Counted from the stretch's first letter, positions 8,543-17,922 are shown. The stretch: 64,000 nt of DNA from Terrimonas ferruginea DSM 30193 (GCF_000425585.1 NZ_KE384401.1:124001-188000), one strand, 5' to 3'. Numbers and translations: made by a program. Notes: a model not told the origin generated them from the letters alone.

Positions 8543-9119
8543 TACGCAGTTTTTTAAAAATTCGTCCTTTAAATGTGCTGGCCGTAGAAGGGCTGATGGT
8601 CAGTGCGGCGGCAATTTCCAATGTGCCTTTTCCCTGTAGTAACAACATGGTCACGTCGAGTTCGCGGGTAGACAACTGTTTCAGCATGTCGTTGCCGGCG
8701 GGGGTATTGTTGCCGTCTGTCTGCCTGATGTAACCGGGGAAATAAGGGTGGCCGTTCATGATGGAGAGAATCGCTTTTTTCAACTCTTCGTCTCCGGAAT
8801 TTTTTGAAATGAATCCATAGGCACCGAGCTGATGACACTTGGGTGCAAAATATTCTTGTGGGTTTACGCTCAGCACCAGGATCTTCAGCAGGGGTTGAAG
8901 CTTGATAGCCTTTTCTAATAGCGCGAGACCATTCAATCCGGGCATGTTCATATCCATGATAAGCATGTCGAATTCCTGTTGTTTCAAAAACGAAAAGGCG
9001 ATATCACCTGAAGTGGCGTGTTCTATTTGTATAGAAAGCTGTGAATTGTTGCGGATCAGCATTTCGAGACCAAGCCGGACTACAACATGGTCATCGGCAA
9101 TGAGAATTTTAGGGTTCAT
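8478..9119 (-). CDS. NarL/LuxR-family response regulator
   Basis: 213 residues. The receiver domain has acidic D9/D10, phosphoacceptor D56 (LIMDMNMPGLNG), and K106 (GFISKNSGDEEL). A LuxR-type HTH occupies about 145-205 (LSTRELDVTMLLLQGKGTLE, ALTISPSTASTFKGRIFKKL). It is encoded opposite the neighbouring propeller histidine kinase and overlaps its 3' end by 65 bases, so the pair likely forms one two-component system although they are not co-transcribed. Targets are unknown. Confidence 0.88.
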   Translation of the reverse strand: MNPKILIADDHVVVRLGLEMLIRNNSQLSIQIEHATSGDIAFSFLKQQEFDMLIMDMNMPGLNGLALLEKAIKLQPLLKILVLSVNPQEYFAPKCHQLGAYGFISKNSGDEELKKAILSIMNGHPYFPGYIRQTDGNNTPAGNDMLKQLSTRELDVTMLLLQGKGTLEIAAALTISPSTASTFKGRIFKKLRITSLLELDGLARRHGLVAHSA

Positions 9120-9516
9120 CGGACGAGAGCAGTTTAGGAATTGGAATAGGATGCAAGGAAATCAGTGCAATAATACTACATGCGGCGTAATGCTGATTAA
9201 AAAAAGAAAGCAAGGGTAAACTTGTAGCTGCATTTCTACAAAAAGCCCCATCAAATATCGCGTACTTGCACACGGTCAGTATAGTGAATATCCGGCCTGA
9301 CCGATACCTGTGAAACCAACCGAAATTATTTATCCGTAATATCTTGTTATGAGCCAAAACCAACTGCTTTTCCTGCAAGCATTCTCCTTGCGACTACACT
9401 CTGTTTTTCCTCCTTTGCTATGTAAATAAGGGCTTGCCTTATCAGCCCGTCCATTTATCGGTGACGCTGTTCGTTACCGTCGTTCCTTTTATCCTGTATA
9501 AAGACAAAAATCCCTA
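9120..9516. other. Intergenic region between divergent genes
   Basis: Upstream region of both the NarL regulator (minus) and the large T9SS gene (plus). I see no RNA gene, clear -7 box or strong hairpin. Open frames here (for example 9109-9378, minus) have no family-like features and overlap the regulator's start, so I do not call a gene. Confidence 0.5.
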
Positions 9517-11871
9517 TTGATGAAAAAAAACTACACTCTCTGGAAACGACTGATCGTCGTCTTTCTCCTGTTGCTTGGCGGCTCGGGAATCCTGACAGTT
9601 GCGGCACAAGGTTATGTGCACAACAGCCGGACCATTAACCTGGCCGGAGCGGACATTTCGAACGCGCTGGTGACCGACGAAGCCGGCAATAGCTATCAAC
9701 TGATGGCTACCACGGCCAACAATTTCGCGGTTACTACCGGTGCCGCTCCCACCGGCACAGCACGTAAAGCGCTGCTTATTAAGATGAACATCGATGGTGA
9801 CATCGTATGGGCGCGTTATATGCCGCAAGGTACGCCCAACACTACTTCGCTGGAATATCGTAAGATGGAATACCGCAATGGTATGTTATACCTGCTCGGT
9901 ACTACTACGGCCACCAACATTGTGACCACCAACGGATCTGTCGGCGCCGGTGGCGGATCGGATGCGATCTATGCACGCGTGGATGCATCGAATGGTGCGG
10001 TGGTTAATACTGCTTACCTCGGTGGCAGCGGCGTTGAAAATGCCGGACTGGATATGAAAGTGTCCAATGGCAATGTGTACGTTACTTATACCACTACTTC
10101 TACCGACATAGAAACAACAAATGGAAGCAGTTTCACCGGATCAGGCTTTGATCAGGTGGTACAAAGACTAGATGTTTCGGGTACCATAATATATACCAGC
10201 TATACAGGAAGATCTGCTACTGCAACGGAAGCAGTGCTGGCTGCTGACAATAGCAATGCTTACCTGGTAAGAGTGATAGCGGCTGATAACAATTTTACCA
10301 CCACAAACGGAAGTACCGTAAAAGGAGCGAGTGATTATGGTGTTGTAAAACTAGACAACTCCGGTAATCCTGTGTATCGTTTGCTATATGGTGGCGCTGC
10401 GGATGAGTCTATACCCGTAGTGGCCGCACTTAACGGAGAATTATTTTTATATGGTGCCAGCACTTCTGCCGATTATCCGGTTACGGATGGAAGTTCTTTT
10501 GCCGGCTCGCCGATTTTGCATGTGCTGACAAAATTTGGTGCCAATGGCGAGGTAATCTATAGCAGTCATCAGGCTGGAGTAGCAGCAGGAACTGATAACC
10601 CTTGTATGGTCTATGACAACGGATCACTGTATATGATAACCTCTGGTTTTTTGAGTGAACCCCGTGTGAATGTGACCGATGGGACAACCGGTGGTGCGTA
10701 TCTTATAAAGATCGATGCTCACAATGGCAGCACACTGTTTGCTACAAGGTTTTTTACCGTCAGAAATTTTCTGAACTCATCAGGATCACAGCTCGCAGTG
10801 GACAACGACAAAGTGTATATCGCGATCCCGACACTTAACGTCGCGAATGGTGTAACAACAGACGGCTCTACCAGGCTTGCCAATTCCAGTTCTTATATAG
10901 CTGCGTTTACCACTACCGGACGTTTTGTGTTCGGTACTTACCGGTTTACCGGAGCCAGTACGCCCAATGGCGGAACGGCTAACCATTTAGCGGCAAGAAA
11001 CAATGTGCTTTATGTTTCCGGTGCCCTTACTTCTGCCGGTGCTACGGTAACGATACCGCAAACCGTAGTGGGCAATACGAGTGCAAACTCCGCCGATGTC
11101 TCACTGATGCAGTTCCGTTTTTGTCCTCCTATGCCAACAGAGAATACGGTCGGGCCATTAACCCAACCGGTTTGTGCGGAAGGCTTTACGCAACTATTAA
11201 CCGGTAACAAAGTAGCCGCCTCTTCAGATCAGTTCCCTGTTCTTTACAGAAACGGCGCAGCTATTTACCAGATGGAAATTCCCGCCCGTTATCAGTGGCA
11301 GGTTAGTGATAATCCAACTGGTCCGTGGACGAATATCCCTGGTCTGGGAACCCAAAAAGATTATACACCGACTGCTGGTGCTGCAAGCCGCTACTATCGC
11401 CGTGTCGTGTTGCCTCCGCTGGGATGCGGCGACGATCCTGTGAGTACTTCTGATGTAGCCGCCGTTATCGTCAGTGCCGATCAGGCGCCGGCTATTGCAA
11501 GTGATGTTTACTCCACCTGTGCCGGTACAGCAATTACCATTGCAGCCAACGTTACCGGTGGCGAAGCTCCATATACTTACAATTGGCAAACCGGTCTCGG
11601 CACCACCTCATCCATCAGTGTTACTCCCACTGCGAGCAGTGTTTATTCTGTGGTCGTGACCGATAACAAAGGTTGTCAGCAGGTTGGCCAGGCCATCGTG
11701 AATGCTTATGCGGCTGATGCAGGTCCTGCCACTACTGCAAGTTGCGGTGGTAAACCGGTGCGTATCGGTACCTTGCCTCCTGCGGGTCTGGCTGGTGTAC
11801 ATATTCATGGAGTCCCGCAACCGGCCTCGACGATCCGACCGTGGCTCAACCACTGGCATCTCCGACCGTAA
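9517..11871 (+). CDS. Large T9SS-secreted repeat protein, 5' part before a frameshift
   Basis: The N-terminal frame gives 784 residues, of which about the last 24 are out of frame. A signal peptide-like start (MKKNYTLWKRLIVVFLLLLG ... VAAQG) is followed by SBBP-like beta-propeller repeats at about 40-540 (LLIKMNIDGDIVWARYMPQG, IYARVDASNGAVVNTAYLGG). Ig/PKD-like repeats then begin (PYTYNWQTGLGTTSSISVTP). After GTLPPAGLAGV the expected repeat (TYSWSPATGL) continues only in the -1 frame. The protein and the downstream reading frame therefore belong together as one gene of about 5.5 kb and about 1830 residues, a surface or extracellular adhesin-like protein. Whether it is functional depends on the frameshift being real. 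Confidence 0.82.
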   Translation: MMKKNYTLWKRLIVVFLLLLGGSGILTVAAQGYVHNSRTINLAGADISNALVTDEAGNSYQLMATTANNFAVTTGAAPTGTARKALLIKMNIDGDIVWARYMPQGTPNTTSLEYRKMEYRNGMLYLLGTTTATNIVTTNGSVGAGGGSDAIYARVDASNGAVVNTAYLGGSGVENAGLDMKVSNGNVYVTYTTTSTDIETTNGSSFTGSGFDQVVQRLDVSGTIIYTSYTGRSATATEAVLAADNSNAYLVRVIAADNNFTTTNGSTVKGASDYGVVKLDNSGNPVYRLLYGGAADESIPVVAALNGELFLYGASTSADYPVTDGSSFAGSPILHVLTKFGANGEVIYSSHQAGVAAGTDNPCMVYDNGSLYMITSGFLSEPRVNVTDGTTGGAYLIKIDAHNGSTLFATRFFTVRNFLNSSGSQLAVDNDKVYIAIPTLNVANGVTTDGSTRLANSSSYIAAFTTTGRFVFGTYRFTGASTPNGGTANHLAARNNVLYVSGALTSAGATVTIPQTVVGNTSANSADVSLMQFRFCPPMPTENTVGPLTQPVCAEGFTQLLTGNKVAASSDQFPVLYRNGAAIYQMEIPARYQWQVSDNPTGPWTNIPGLGTQKDYTPTAGAASRYYRRVVLPPLGCGDDPVSTSDVAAVIVSADQAPAIASDVYSTCAGTAITIAANVTGGEAPYTYNWQTGLGTTSSISVTPTASSVYSVVVTDNKGCQQVGQAIVNAYAADAGPATTASCGGKPVRIGTLPPAGLAGVHIHGVPQPASTIRPWLNHWHLRP
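11797..11803 (+). other. Single-base frameshift site in the T9SS repeat gene
   Basis: Reading GGT-GTA-CAT in the first frame breaks the repeat. Adding one A after GTA (GTA-ACA-TAT-TCA-TGG) restores VTYSWSPATGL, identical in pattern to the later repeat VTYSWSPATGL at about 13306. The second frame is open only from 11754, so the shift lies between 11754 and 11871. No slippery heptamer is present, which argues against programmed frameshifting. Confidence 0.75.
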
Positions 11872-14800
11872 GCACGGTTTATACCCTGAGCATGACGGTT
11901 CCCGTTTCTGGCGGAGGCACCTGTACAACCACCGATCAGATAACCGTAAACGTTGTCGATCCTCCCGTAGTGCCTGACTTTGCAGGAGCCGATCAGGCCG
12001 TTTGCAAAGGCGGAACACTTACACTGGGAAGTGCCAATGAAACAGGGTTTACTTTTACCTGGGCTCCGGGTAATTACCTGACTAATATTTCTGCAAGCAC
12101 TACCACATTTAATGCCGGCAGTGAATTGCCAAATCCTAATTCTTTCACCTACCAGCTCACTGCTACGAAAGGTCAGTGTGCCTTCGTGGATGAAGTAGTT
12201 GTGTCTGTACTCGCTGTTGATGCGGGTGAAAATTACTGCGGTCCGCGTACTGTTGGTACTCCCGATCTCATTCCCAATGTTACCGGTAAAGTTTACCTGT
12301 GGGAAAAAGTTTCCGGCCCTGGTACGATCACCGGTCCCACCAACCAGGCAATGACCACGGTATCGGCATCTGTTGGCGCACCTACTACTTATCGTCTGAG
12401 CGTTTCTTATCTCGGCGCTACCTGCAGCGATGAAGTGGTTGTAGGCGACTGCGGCGCAGAACCCGGTTGCCCCATCGTGCGTATCGATGTGGAAGCCGAA
12501 CAAGGATGCCCTTCCACCGCATTCGGTGAAGTGAAGCTTCGTGCAGTACCCCGTGGTCTTCCGGCCAACCGCTGGACCTATGCCTGGTCTGCTTCACCCG
12601 CTGGTGGTATTTCTGCCAATACCGGCGAAACAATATCTCTTACTGATGGAATCGAAAGAGATATTACGTTAACCATTACAAATGTTGATAACCCGGCGAT
12701 CACCTGCTCCGAGGTCATTCATGTGAATGGTCCATCCTGGTCACGTCCGGTCTTCAGTGCACAAGATGTTTCTGTTTGTGCGGCCACTCCGGTTTCTATT
12801 GGCGCAACAGCCGTAGCCGGTTACAGCTATCTGTGGAATGGTGCGGGAAGTGCGCAACAGACGGTTTCCAATCCGACTGTAACACCAACACAGACTACCA
12901 GCTATTTTGTAACGGTAACAGATGATCTCAGCGGATGTACTACGAAAGACACTGCTACTGTTATGATCAAGCCGATCATTAATAATCCGGGCAGTGACTG
13001 GACCTCCTGCTCCGCCGCCGTAATACAATTGGGGTCACCTGCACTTGCCGGCTATACTTATTCATGGACACCTGCGGCTGCAGCTTATCAAAACGGTACC
13101 TCTGCTACTTCTGCTGAACCACAGGTGCTGGTTGCTGTGTCACAGGATTTCACACTGACTGTTACAGATACTGAAACAGGTTGTACGAAAGATTCAACTG
13201 TTCATATCATTATCGATGAGTCTCCGGTCTTACCGGCGATGACCGACAGAACGATCTGCCTCGGATCAAGTGCTGAAATTGGTCTGCCTGCATTGCCGGG
13301 TGTTACGTATAGCTGGTCTCCGGCTACCGGACTCAGCAGTACTACCGTTGCACAGCCTGAAGTAAACCCTGTCGCCACAACTACTTACACCGTAGTGGCT
13401 ACCTACCATGATGCGGGTGGTGCCATAGCCTGTACAAAAACGGGTAGCGTAACGGTAATTGTCAACGCTCCGCAGATCACGATGTCAGATGATGTGATCT
13501 GTCCCTCCGGCGCTCTTTACAATCTGGGAACCGGTGTTACCGTAACCGGCGCGAGTACTTATGCATGGTCACCAACTGCGCTCGTTACTACACCAACATC
13601 ACTGACATCAACTGTGCGCAGTAACCCGACTGTTCCGACAACCTATACACTGACTGCACGAGATGCCAATGGTTGTACCGCTACCGCTTCGAAAACGCTT
13701 ACTCCGACAATAGTGGCTCCGAAAGCCGGAAGCAACGCAGTGGTATGCGTAGGTAGTTCTATTATACTTGGTGATCCTTCCAATGCCGGAACTGTTACCT
13801 GGACCGTAACGCCTGCAATTTCCGCCGGTTCACTGTCCAGTACAACAGCAACACAACCGGTCTTTACTCCTGCTGCTGCTGATGCAGCGAAGAGCTTCAC
13901 ATTTACCATTTCTCAAACAATAGCCGGTTGTACCAGTACGTCTTCTGTTATCATCAATACCAGACAACTGACACTGCCGTCTATGGCTGTGCAAACTGTG
14001 TGTGCCAATGCAAGTGCAACCATCGGCGTAACGCCGGTACAGAATATCAGCTATTCCTGGTCGCCGGCAACCGGCCTGGCTAATCCTTTTGCCGCTACAA
14101 CCACTATTAACCAGGTGACCGGCAACATGACTTATACCCTGACAGCTACGGATCTGAACGGTTGCTTTGCTACCAGCCAGGCAGTGGTAGGTGCATCTGC
14201 TACTCCCGCACCAGTAGTAAGTATTCCTCCGATTACTATACCGATCGGTGCAACACCACCGGCATTCCAGCCGCAGGTAAATCCGGGTGCAGGTAACTAT
14301 ACTTATAGCTGGACACCATCCACACGGGTAAACAATCCGTATATCGCGAATGCTACACCTTTGTCATCGGGCATTGGTACCACTACCTATACGCTGACTG
14401 TTACCAATGACCAGGGATGTTACTCCACTGCTCAGGTCAATTTCACGGTGACGCCGGTCATCACATTACCGATCACACTCGAACGCTTCGTTGCGCAACA
14501 AGTACCTTGCGCTGTTGACCTGGCCTGGGAAATTGCCCATGCGGAGAACTTCTCTCATTTCGACATCGAAAGAAGTGCTGACGGCATCACCTTTGAAAAG
14601 ATAGGCCGTGCCGGATTCAACAGTTCTGTGCGCATCTATCGCTTTCGCGATGAGAAGGCCAGCGCGGGGAAATGGTTTTACCGGCTGAAAATGACCGACC
14701 GTGACGATACACACCGTTACAGCGACGTGGTATCACAGCAGGTTGTCTGTGATAGAACGACTCCATTGAGAGTTTATCCGAATCCCGTACAGGGATTGGT

Positions 14801-15002
14801 CAACATCGTGAGTGCAACGCCCGTGGAAAGCGTGCAGGTTATTTCTCTTTCCGGTGCGATCGTGATGCGTAAAGATTTCAAGCAACAAACAGCTGCACCG
14901 GTTCAGCTTATTTTCAATAAACCACTTGTAAAAGGCATTTACCTCTTACAGGTGATCAGAAAAGATGGAAAATCGGAGTCTGTACGGTTACTCAAAGATT
15001 AG
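11841..15002 (+). CDS. Large T9SS-secreted repeat protein, 3' part after the frameshift
   Basis: A 1053-residue frame from GTG 11841; translation sense is already restored from about 11800. It holds roughly ten further Ig/PKD-like repeats of about 90 residues, each with a Y-[ST]-[YW]-x-W-[ST]-P core and ending T-T-Y-[TF]-[LV]-T-[VA]-x-D-x-x-G-C (for example TTYTLTARDANGC, TYTLTATDLNGC). From about 880, LPITLERFVAQQVPCAVDL starts the T9SS linker, and LRVYPNPVQGLVNIVS ... GIYLLQVIRKDGKSESVRLL is a type A sorting domain. A terminator follows directly. There is no signal peptide of its own, so it cannot be an independent secreted protein and should be joined to the upstream part. Confidence 0.82.
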   Translation: MAQPLASPTVSTVYTLSMTVPVSGGGTCTTTDQITVNVVDPPVVPDFAGADQAVCKGGTLTLGSANETGFTFTWAPGNYLTNISASTTTFNAGSELPNPNSFTYQLTATKGQCAFVDEVVVSVLAVDAGENYCGPRTVGTPDLIPNVTGKVYLWEKVSGPGTITGPTNQAMTTVSASVGAPTTYRLSVSYLGATCSDEVVVGDCGAEPGCPIVRIDVEAEQGCPSTAFGEVKLRAVPRGLPANRWTYAWSASPAGGISANTGETISLTDGIERDITLTITNVDNPAITCSEVIHVNGPSWSRPVFSAQDVSVCAATPVSIGATAVAGYSYLWNGAGSAQQTVSNPTVTPTQTTSYFVTVTDDLSGCTTKDTATVMIKPIINNPGSDWTSCSAAVIQLGSPALAGYTYSWTPAAAAYQNGTSATSAEPQVLVAVSQDFTLTVTDTETGCTKDSTVHIIIDESPVLPAMTDRTICLGSSAEIGLPALPGVTYSWSPATGLSSTTVAQPEVNPVATTTYTVVATYHDAGGAIACTKTGSVTVIVNAPQITMSDDVICPSGALYNLGTGVTVTGASTYAWSPTALVTTPTSLTSTVRSNPTVPTTYTLTARDANGCTATASKTLTPTIVAPKAGSNAVVCVGSSIILGDPSNAGTVTWTVTPAISAGSLSSTTATQPVFTPAAADAAKSFTFTISQTIAGCTSTSSVIINTRQLTLPSMAVQTVCANASATIGVTPVQNISYSWSPATGLANPFAATTTINQVTGNMTYTLTATDLNGCFATSQAVVGASATPAPVVSIPPITIPIGATPPAFQPQVNPGAGNYTYSWTPSTRVNNPYIANATPLSSGIGTTTYTLTVTNDQGCYSTAQVNFTVTPVITLPITLERFVAQQVPCAVDLAWEIAHAENFSHFDIERSADGITFEKIGRAGFNSSVRIYRFRDEKASAGKWFYRLKMTDRDDTHRYSDVVSQQVVCDRTTPLRVYPNPVQGLVNIVSATPVESVQVISLSGAIVMRKDFKQQTAAPVQLIFNKPLVKGIYLLQVIRKDGKSESVRLLKD

Positions 15003-15020
15003 TAATCTGCAGACTGGTTT

Positions 15021-15057
15021 AGAGGCTGCTCCTTCACAGGGGCAGCCTCTTTTTTTT
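15021..15057 (+). terminator. Rho-independent terminator
   Basis: AGAGGCTGC (15021-15029), 12-base loop, GCAGCCTCT (15042-15050) and a run of eight T. It follows the stop of the large T9SS gene by 18 bases. Confidence 0.85.
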
Positions 15058-15074
15058 ACGAGGCTGCCGCGAGC

Positions 15075-15101
15075 ATGAATCGTCAATAGTGAATCGTGAA
15101 T
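15075..15101. repeat. Intergenic CGTGAAT-type repeat, copy A
   Basis: A 27-base stretch built from ATCGT(C/G)AAT units. It is nearly identical (two differences) to 17824-17850. A further CGTGAAT occurs just downstream at about 15110. Both copies lie in non-coding DNA. Confidence 0.6.
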
Positions 15102-15154
15102 AAGGCACTCGTGAATAATCAATTTCCTGTGTTCCCTCTGGTTCCCGGAGAGCC

Positions 15155-15613
15155 TCACACCGAAAGAAAAATATCTACCTCTACCTGCTGCCAGTCGGCA
15201 CTTCTTTCGTCATATTGTTCGAAGTCGAAACGATAGGCTCGTTGGAGATCGCTTTGCCAGATATTTTGCCAGGCAGCGCCCACACAATCCGGCATCACAC
15301 CTTTTGCCGTCAATTTCACAAATTCTCCTCCCGGAATTTCCAACGCATCAAGTCCTTCCGGCACTGCTGTACCTGGTGCAACAGCGCATCCGATAAAGTA
15401 GCGGTAAGGTTGCGTATGATCACCGTCGTAATCATAATACACCGCGTATACATTGTTGTTTACCTTGCCGGGAATGCGGTTGAATACATTTTCTTTTTCA
15501 AATGCCATCCAATGATTTCCGCAATCAATGGCCGATTGTCCGTTTGCATTGAATGTTTTATGTGGTAATGCAATGCCGATCAATTGCATTCCGTCTCTGC
15601 TCATTTTTTCCAT
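15155..15613 (-). CDS. GyrI-like / AraC effector-binding-domain protein
   Basis: 152 residues with no DNA-binding domain. The sequence (AVYYDYDGDHTQPYRYFIGC, then LDALEIPGGEFVKLTAKG and FDFEQYDERSADWQQVEVDI) matches the stand-alone GyrI-like small-molecule-binding fold, with the usual C-terminal Y-[DE]-x-R. Stand-alone members bind or in some cases hydrolyse hydrophobic ligands; no ligand can be assigned here. It is flanked by repeats and a convergent terminator, so it is probably monocistronic. Start codon ATG 15613; nearby in-frame ATGs make the exact start uncertain by a few residues. Confidence 0.78.
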   Translation of the reverse strand: MEKMSRDGMQLIGIALPHKTFNANGQSAIDCGNHWMAFEKENVFNRIPGKVNNNVYAVYYDYDGDHTQPYRYFIGCAVAPGTAVPEGLDALEIPGGEFVKLTAKGVMPDCVGAAWQNIWQSDLQRAYRFDFEQYDERSADWQQVEVDIFLSV

Positions 15614-15790
15614 AAAGCAAATATAGCCTGCTCAACAGCCAGAAGTCAAGAGAAAAACACCATCATTCGTCGACTTTTTCCTCCTTTAGTCGACGGCACC
15701 TAATGGGCACTAAATGTTAAACGTTGTGCCGTTTACCAGCATTGTATTATATTTGTTTACCTGCCATTAGTAACGCTCAACGTTTTATCT

Positions 15791-16684
15791 GTGAAAATTT
15801 CCCTTGCTCTGCTATTCTTTATTGCTGTCACAGCAACGGCACAACCACTCCGGATCGCTACTTACCAGTATTCAACCAATTCACGTGTTCAGAACCTCGA
15901 ACCACTCGCTGCTTATATCACCCAGCAAACGGGTAGGCCAACGGAGGTGAAAACATACCTCAATGTGCCATCATTGACCGAGGCTATTCAAAAAAGTGAA
16001 GTGGATATCGCGTTCATCAATACATTCGGATTTCTTTTACTTGAAACGGGAACAACGCCTTATCCGATGACTGCCGTCGCCGCTTTGTGGGCGCCTGATT
16101 CTGCAAAGAACAGCTATAAAACGCTGATCGTTGCGAAGCGTGCTTCGTTGACCGGCAAATGGCAACAACTATCGTCTCATTGCAGTAACCTGAAACTCAG
16201 TCTTGTTTTTCCTGCCTCTACATCCGGCAACCTCGTACCGAGGCTGGCTTTTAACAGCATCGGCATTGCAAATGCTGATGCGTCTTTCAGTTCCGTTACT
16301 TATGCGGGTACGCACCGGACTGCCTTGTTGCATTTATTGCAGGACTCGGCAGATATTGCGGGCATGGGAAGCGCAGAATGGGACCGGCTGTCGGAGAAAG
16401 AACGCGCTGCTTTGGAAATCATCTGGACATCACCCGACATTCCTTTGGGGCCGGCATTGGTAGCTGATCGACTTCCGCCTCAATTGCAAATGCAGATCCG
16501 TGCATTATTGCTGGCGCTCCCAAAAGAAAACCCGGCGGTATTTACCGCATTGAAAAGCGCGTGGACCGAAGGCAATGCCGCTGTCGATTTTGTGCCCGTC
16601 ACGACAGTTTACTATGAACCATTTCTGCAAAAATTCGGATCAAAAGAATCCGTTCACCGGATCATCGACCAATTCGGACGATAA
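15791..16684 (+). CDS. PhnD-like phosphate/phosphonate ABC transporter substrate-binding protein (orphan)
   Basis: 297 residues from GTG 15791, which gives a clean signal peptide (KISLALLFFIAVTATAQ). The body is a type 2 periplasmic-binding-protein fold of the PhnD family: LRIATYQYS, LAAYITQQTGRPTEVKTYLN, then EVDIAFINTFGFLLLE and FPASTSGNLVPRLAFNSIGI. No ATPase or permease gene lies nearby, so it is an orphan binding protein; such proteins may bind other oxyanions or feed signalling. Expected location is periplasmic. Confidence 0.82.
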   Translation: MKISLALLFFIAVTATAQPLRIATYQYSTNSRVQNLEPLAAYITQQTGRPTEVKTYLNVPSLTEAIQKSEVDIAFINTFGFLLLETGTTPYPMTAVAALWAPDSAKNSYKTLIVAKRASLTGKWQQLSSHCSNLKLSLVFPASTSGNLVPRLAFNSIGIANADASFSSVTYAGTHRTALLHLLQDSADIAGMGSAEWDRLSEKERAALEIIWTSPDIPLGPALVADRLPPQLQMQIRALLLALPKENPAVFTALKSAWTEGNAAVDFVPVTTVYYEPFLQKFGSKESVHRIIDQFGR

Positions 16685-16830
16685 AAGATAAGTACAAGGT
16701 TAAACAGCCGGTATGGCAACCAGGATATAGATAAAGTAGCGGTCGACCAGTCGTTAGAGGCTTGTCTCGGAAACGGCTGCGATGTTTGACGTAGGATTTT
16801 TCAAAGATCTACTTTACTTTTTATAAAAGA

Positions 16831-16856
16831 AGCGGTCGCCACAATGGGCGACCGCT
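16831..16856 (-). terminator. Hairpin, probable terminator of the minus-strand gene
   Basis: AGCGGTCGCC (16831-16840), six-base loop, GGCGACCGCT (16847-16856): a perfect 10-bp stem 27 bases after the stop of the minus-strand gene ending at 16884. On the minus strand it is followed by TTCTTTTATAAAAAG, a modest T-tract. Confidence 0.6.
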
Positions 16857-16883
16857 CTTATTGTTTCCGTCCGGAAAAAAATA

Positions 16884-17702
16884 TTATTTGTAGCCAACCC
16901 ACTTGCGCAGTTCCTGGTTGAATATCCAGTAGATGCCATTGGCATAGGAGAAACCAAACATCATTTCAACCGGTGCATTCTCGGGAAAAGCGAGTTTTTT
17001 TGTGAGAAAGCCGGTCTTGGCGTCATAAAGTTCCACTTCTTTGTTGGTGACATTGAGGAAGCCGAGTTCCTGTCCTTTGATGCCGGTGAATATCAGGGAT
17101 ACGTTGTTATAGTCTTCCGGAGTTTCCTCGGTGCTCTGGTCTTCGTCGATACCGTCTTTTTTGGTGCGGTTCCAGCGGATGATCACGGAACCGGCTTCTT
17201 CTCCCTTGTTGTTATATTTATAAACGGTGCTGCCTGACAGGAAGAGTACGTTTTTGGCGGAAGGATCGTAGGTGCCGACGCATTGCGGGTTAGGCTGGTA
17301 AGAACCTTCGAGTACGTTACTTACCTCTGTAATATTGCCTTTGTTATCGGTTGTGTATTTAAACCAGCCGAATTCATCATAGCCGTTGCCCCAGATTTCT
17401 TTGGTGGCGGGATTGTACCAGAGTCCGCGGGTATCGGCTTGTGTAACGAGTTCGTCGTCGCTTATTCTTTTACCGGTTGCATCGAAAATACCCATGGGAA
17501 AAGCCACGTTGCCAGCGAAAGAAGCATAATATTTTTTATAAACAGGGTGCCAGACCACGGCTGCTCCGCGTGTACCGGGCATATCGTCGTCCGCAGTCTT
17601 CGGCATTTTGAGTTCGCTTACTTTCTTGAGATTCTGGGTCTGGGCATCCACGCCTGCTGCGAAAGCGAAAGCAGCAAAAGCGAGGAACAGGAACTTTTTC
17701 AT
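16884..17702 (-). CDS. Secreted propeller-like protein of unknown function
   Basis: 272 residues from ATG 17702, which begins a signal peptide (MKKFLFLAFAAFAFAAGVDAQ); the longer frame to 17750 adds a stretch without signal-peptide character. The mature protein has repeated short beta motifs with aromatic pairs (VVWHPVYKKYYASFAGN, GLWYNPATKEIWGNGYDEFG, FGFSYANGIYWIFNQELRKW) like a beta-propeller. I do not recognise a named family. Located in the envelope or secreted. The hairpin downstream suggests it ends its own transcript. Confidence 0.72.
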   Translation of the reverse strand: MKKFLFLAFAAFAFAAGVDAQTQNLKKVSELKMPKTADDDMPGTRGAAVVWHPVYKKYYASFAGNVAFPMGIFDATGKRISDDELVTQADTRGLWYNPATKEIWGNGYDEFGWFKYTTDNKGNITEVSNVLEGSYQPNPQCVGTYDPSAKNVLFLSGSTVYKYNNKGEEAGSVIIRWNRTKKDGIDEDQSTEETPEDYNNVSLIFTGIKGQELGFLNVTNKEVELYDAKTGFLTKKLAFPENAPVEMMFGFSYANGIYWIFNQELRKWVGYK

Positions 17703-17823
17703 TGTGTAGAAATTTTGCTTAAAAATGCGGTAAATGATTGGAGTTTCCAATACCCTCTTAACGGTATTAGTATTTTAATTGAAGAATAGCACCAGGTATC
17801 TGCGCTTCCCGGAGGCGCGCTGC

Positions 17824-17850
17824 GTGAATCGTCAATCGTGAATCGTGAAT
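17824..17850. repeat. Intergenic CGTGAAT-type repeat, copy B
   Basis: Same 27-base unit as 15075-15101 (two differences). It lies about 30 bases from a pair of perfect palindromes in the same intergenic stretch. Confidence 0.6.
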
Positions 17851-17875
17851 GGGTTGCCTTGATCCGCCTTTTGCT

Positions 17876-17903
17876 CCTTTGTTGGTCTTAAGACCAACAA
17901 AGG
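17876..17903. repeat. 28-bp perfect palindrome
   Basis: Left arm CCTTTGTTGGTCTT (17876-17889) and its exact reverse complement at 17890-17903, with no loop. It is separated by 19 bases from the second palindrome at 17923-17952. No T-tract follows on either strand. Confidence 0.8.
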
Positions 17904-17922
17904 CACTTGATACTCCTTCAAT

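Noticed and set aside
9109-9378. 89-codon minus-strand frame upstream of the NarL regulator
   Set aside because: No family-like features, and it overlaps the regulator start; the regulator's ATG at 9119 is the better start.
11790-11810. Programmed -1 frameshift in the T9SS gene
   Set aside because: No slippery heptamer or downstream structure was seen; a one-base deletion explains the break more simply.
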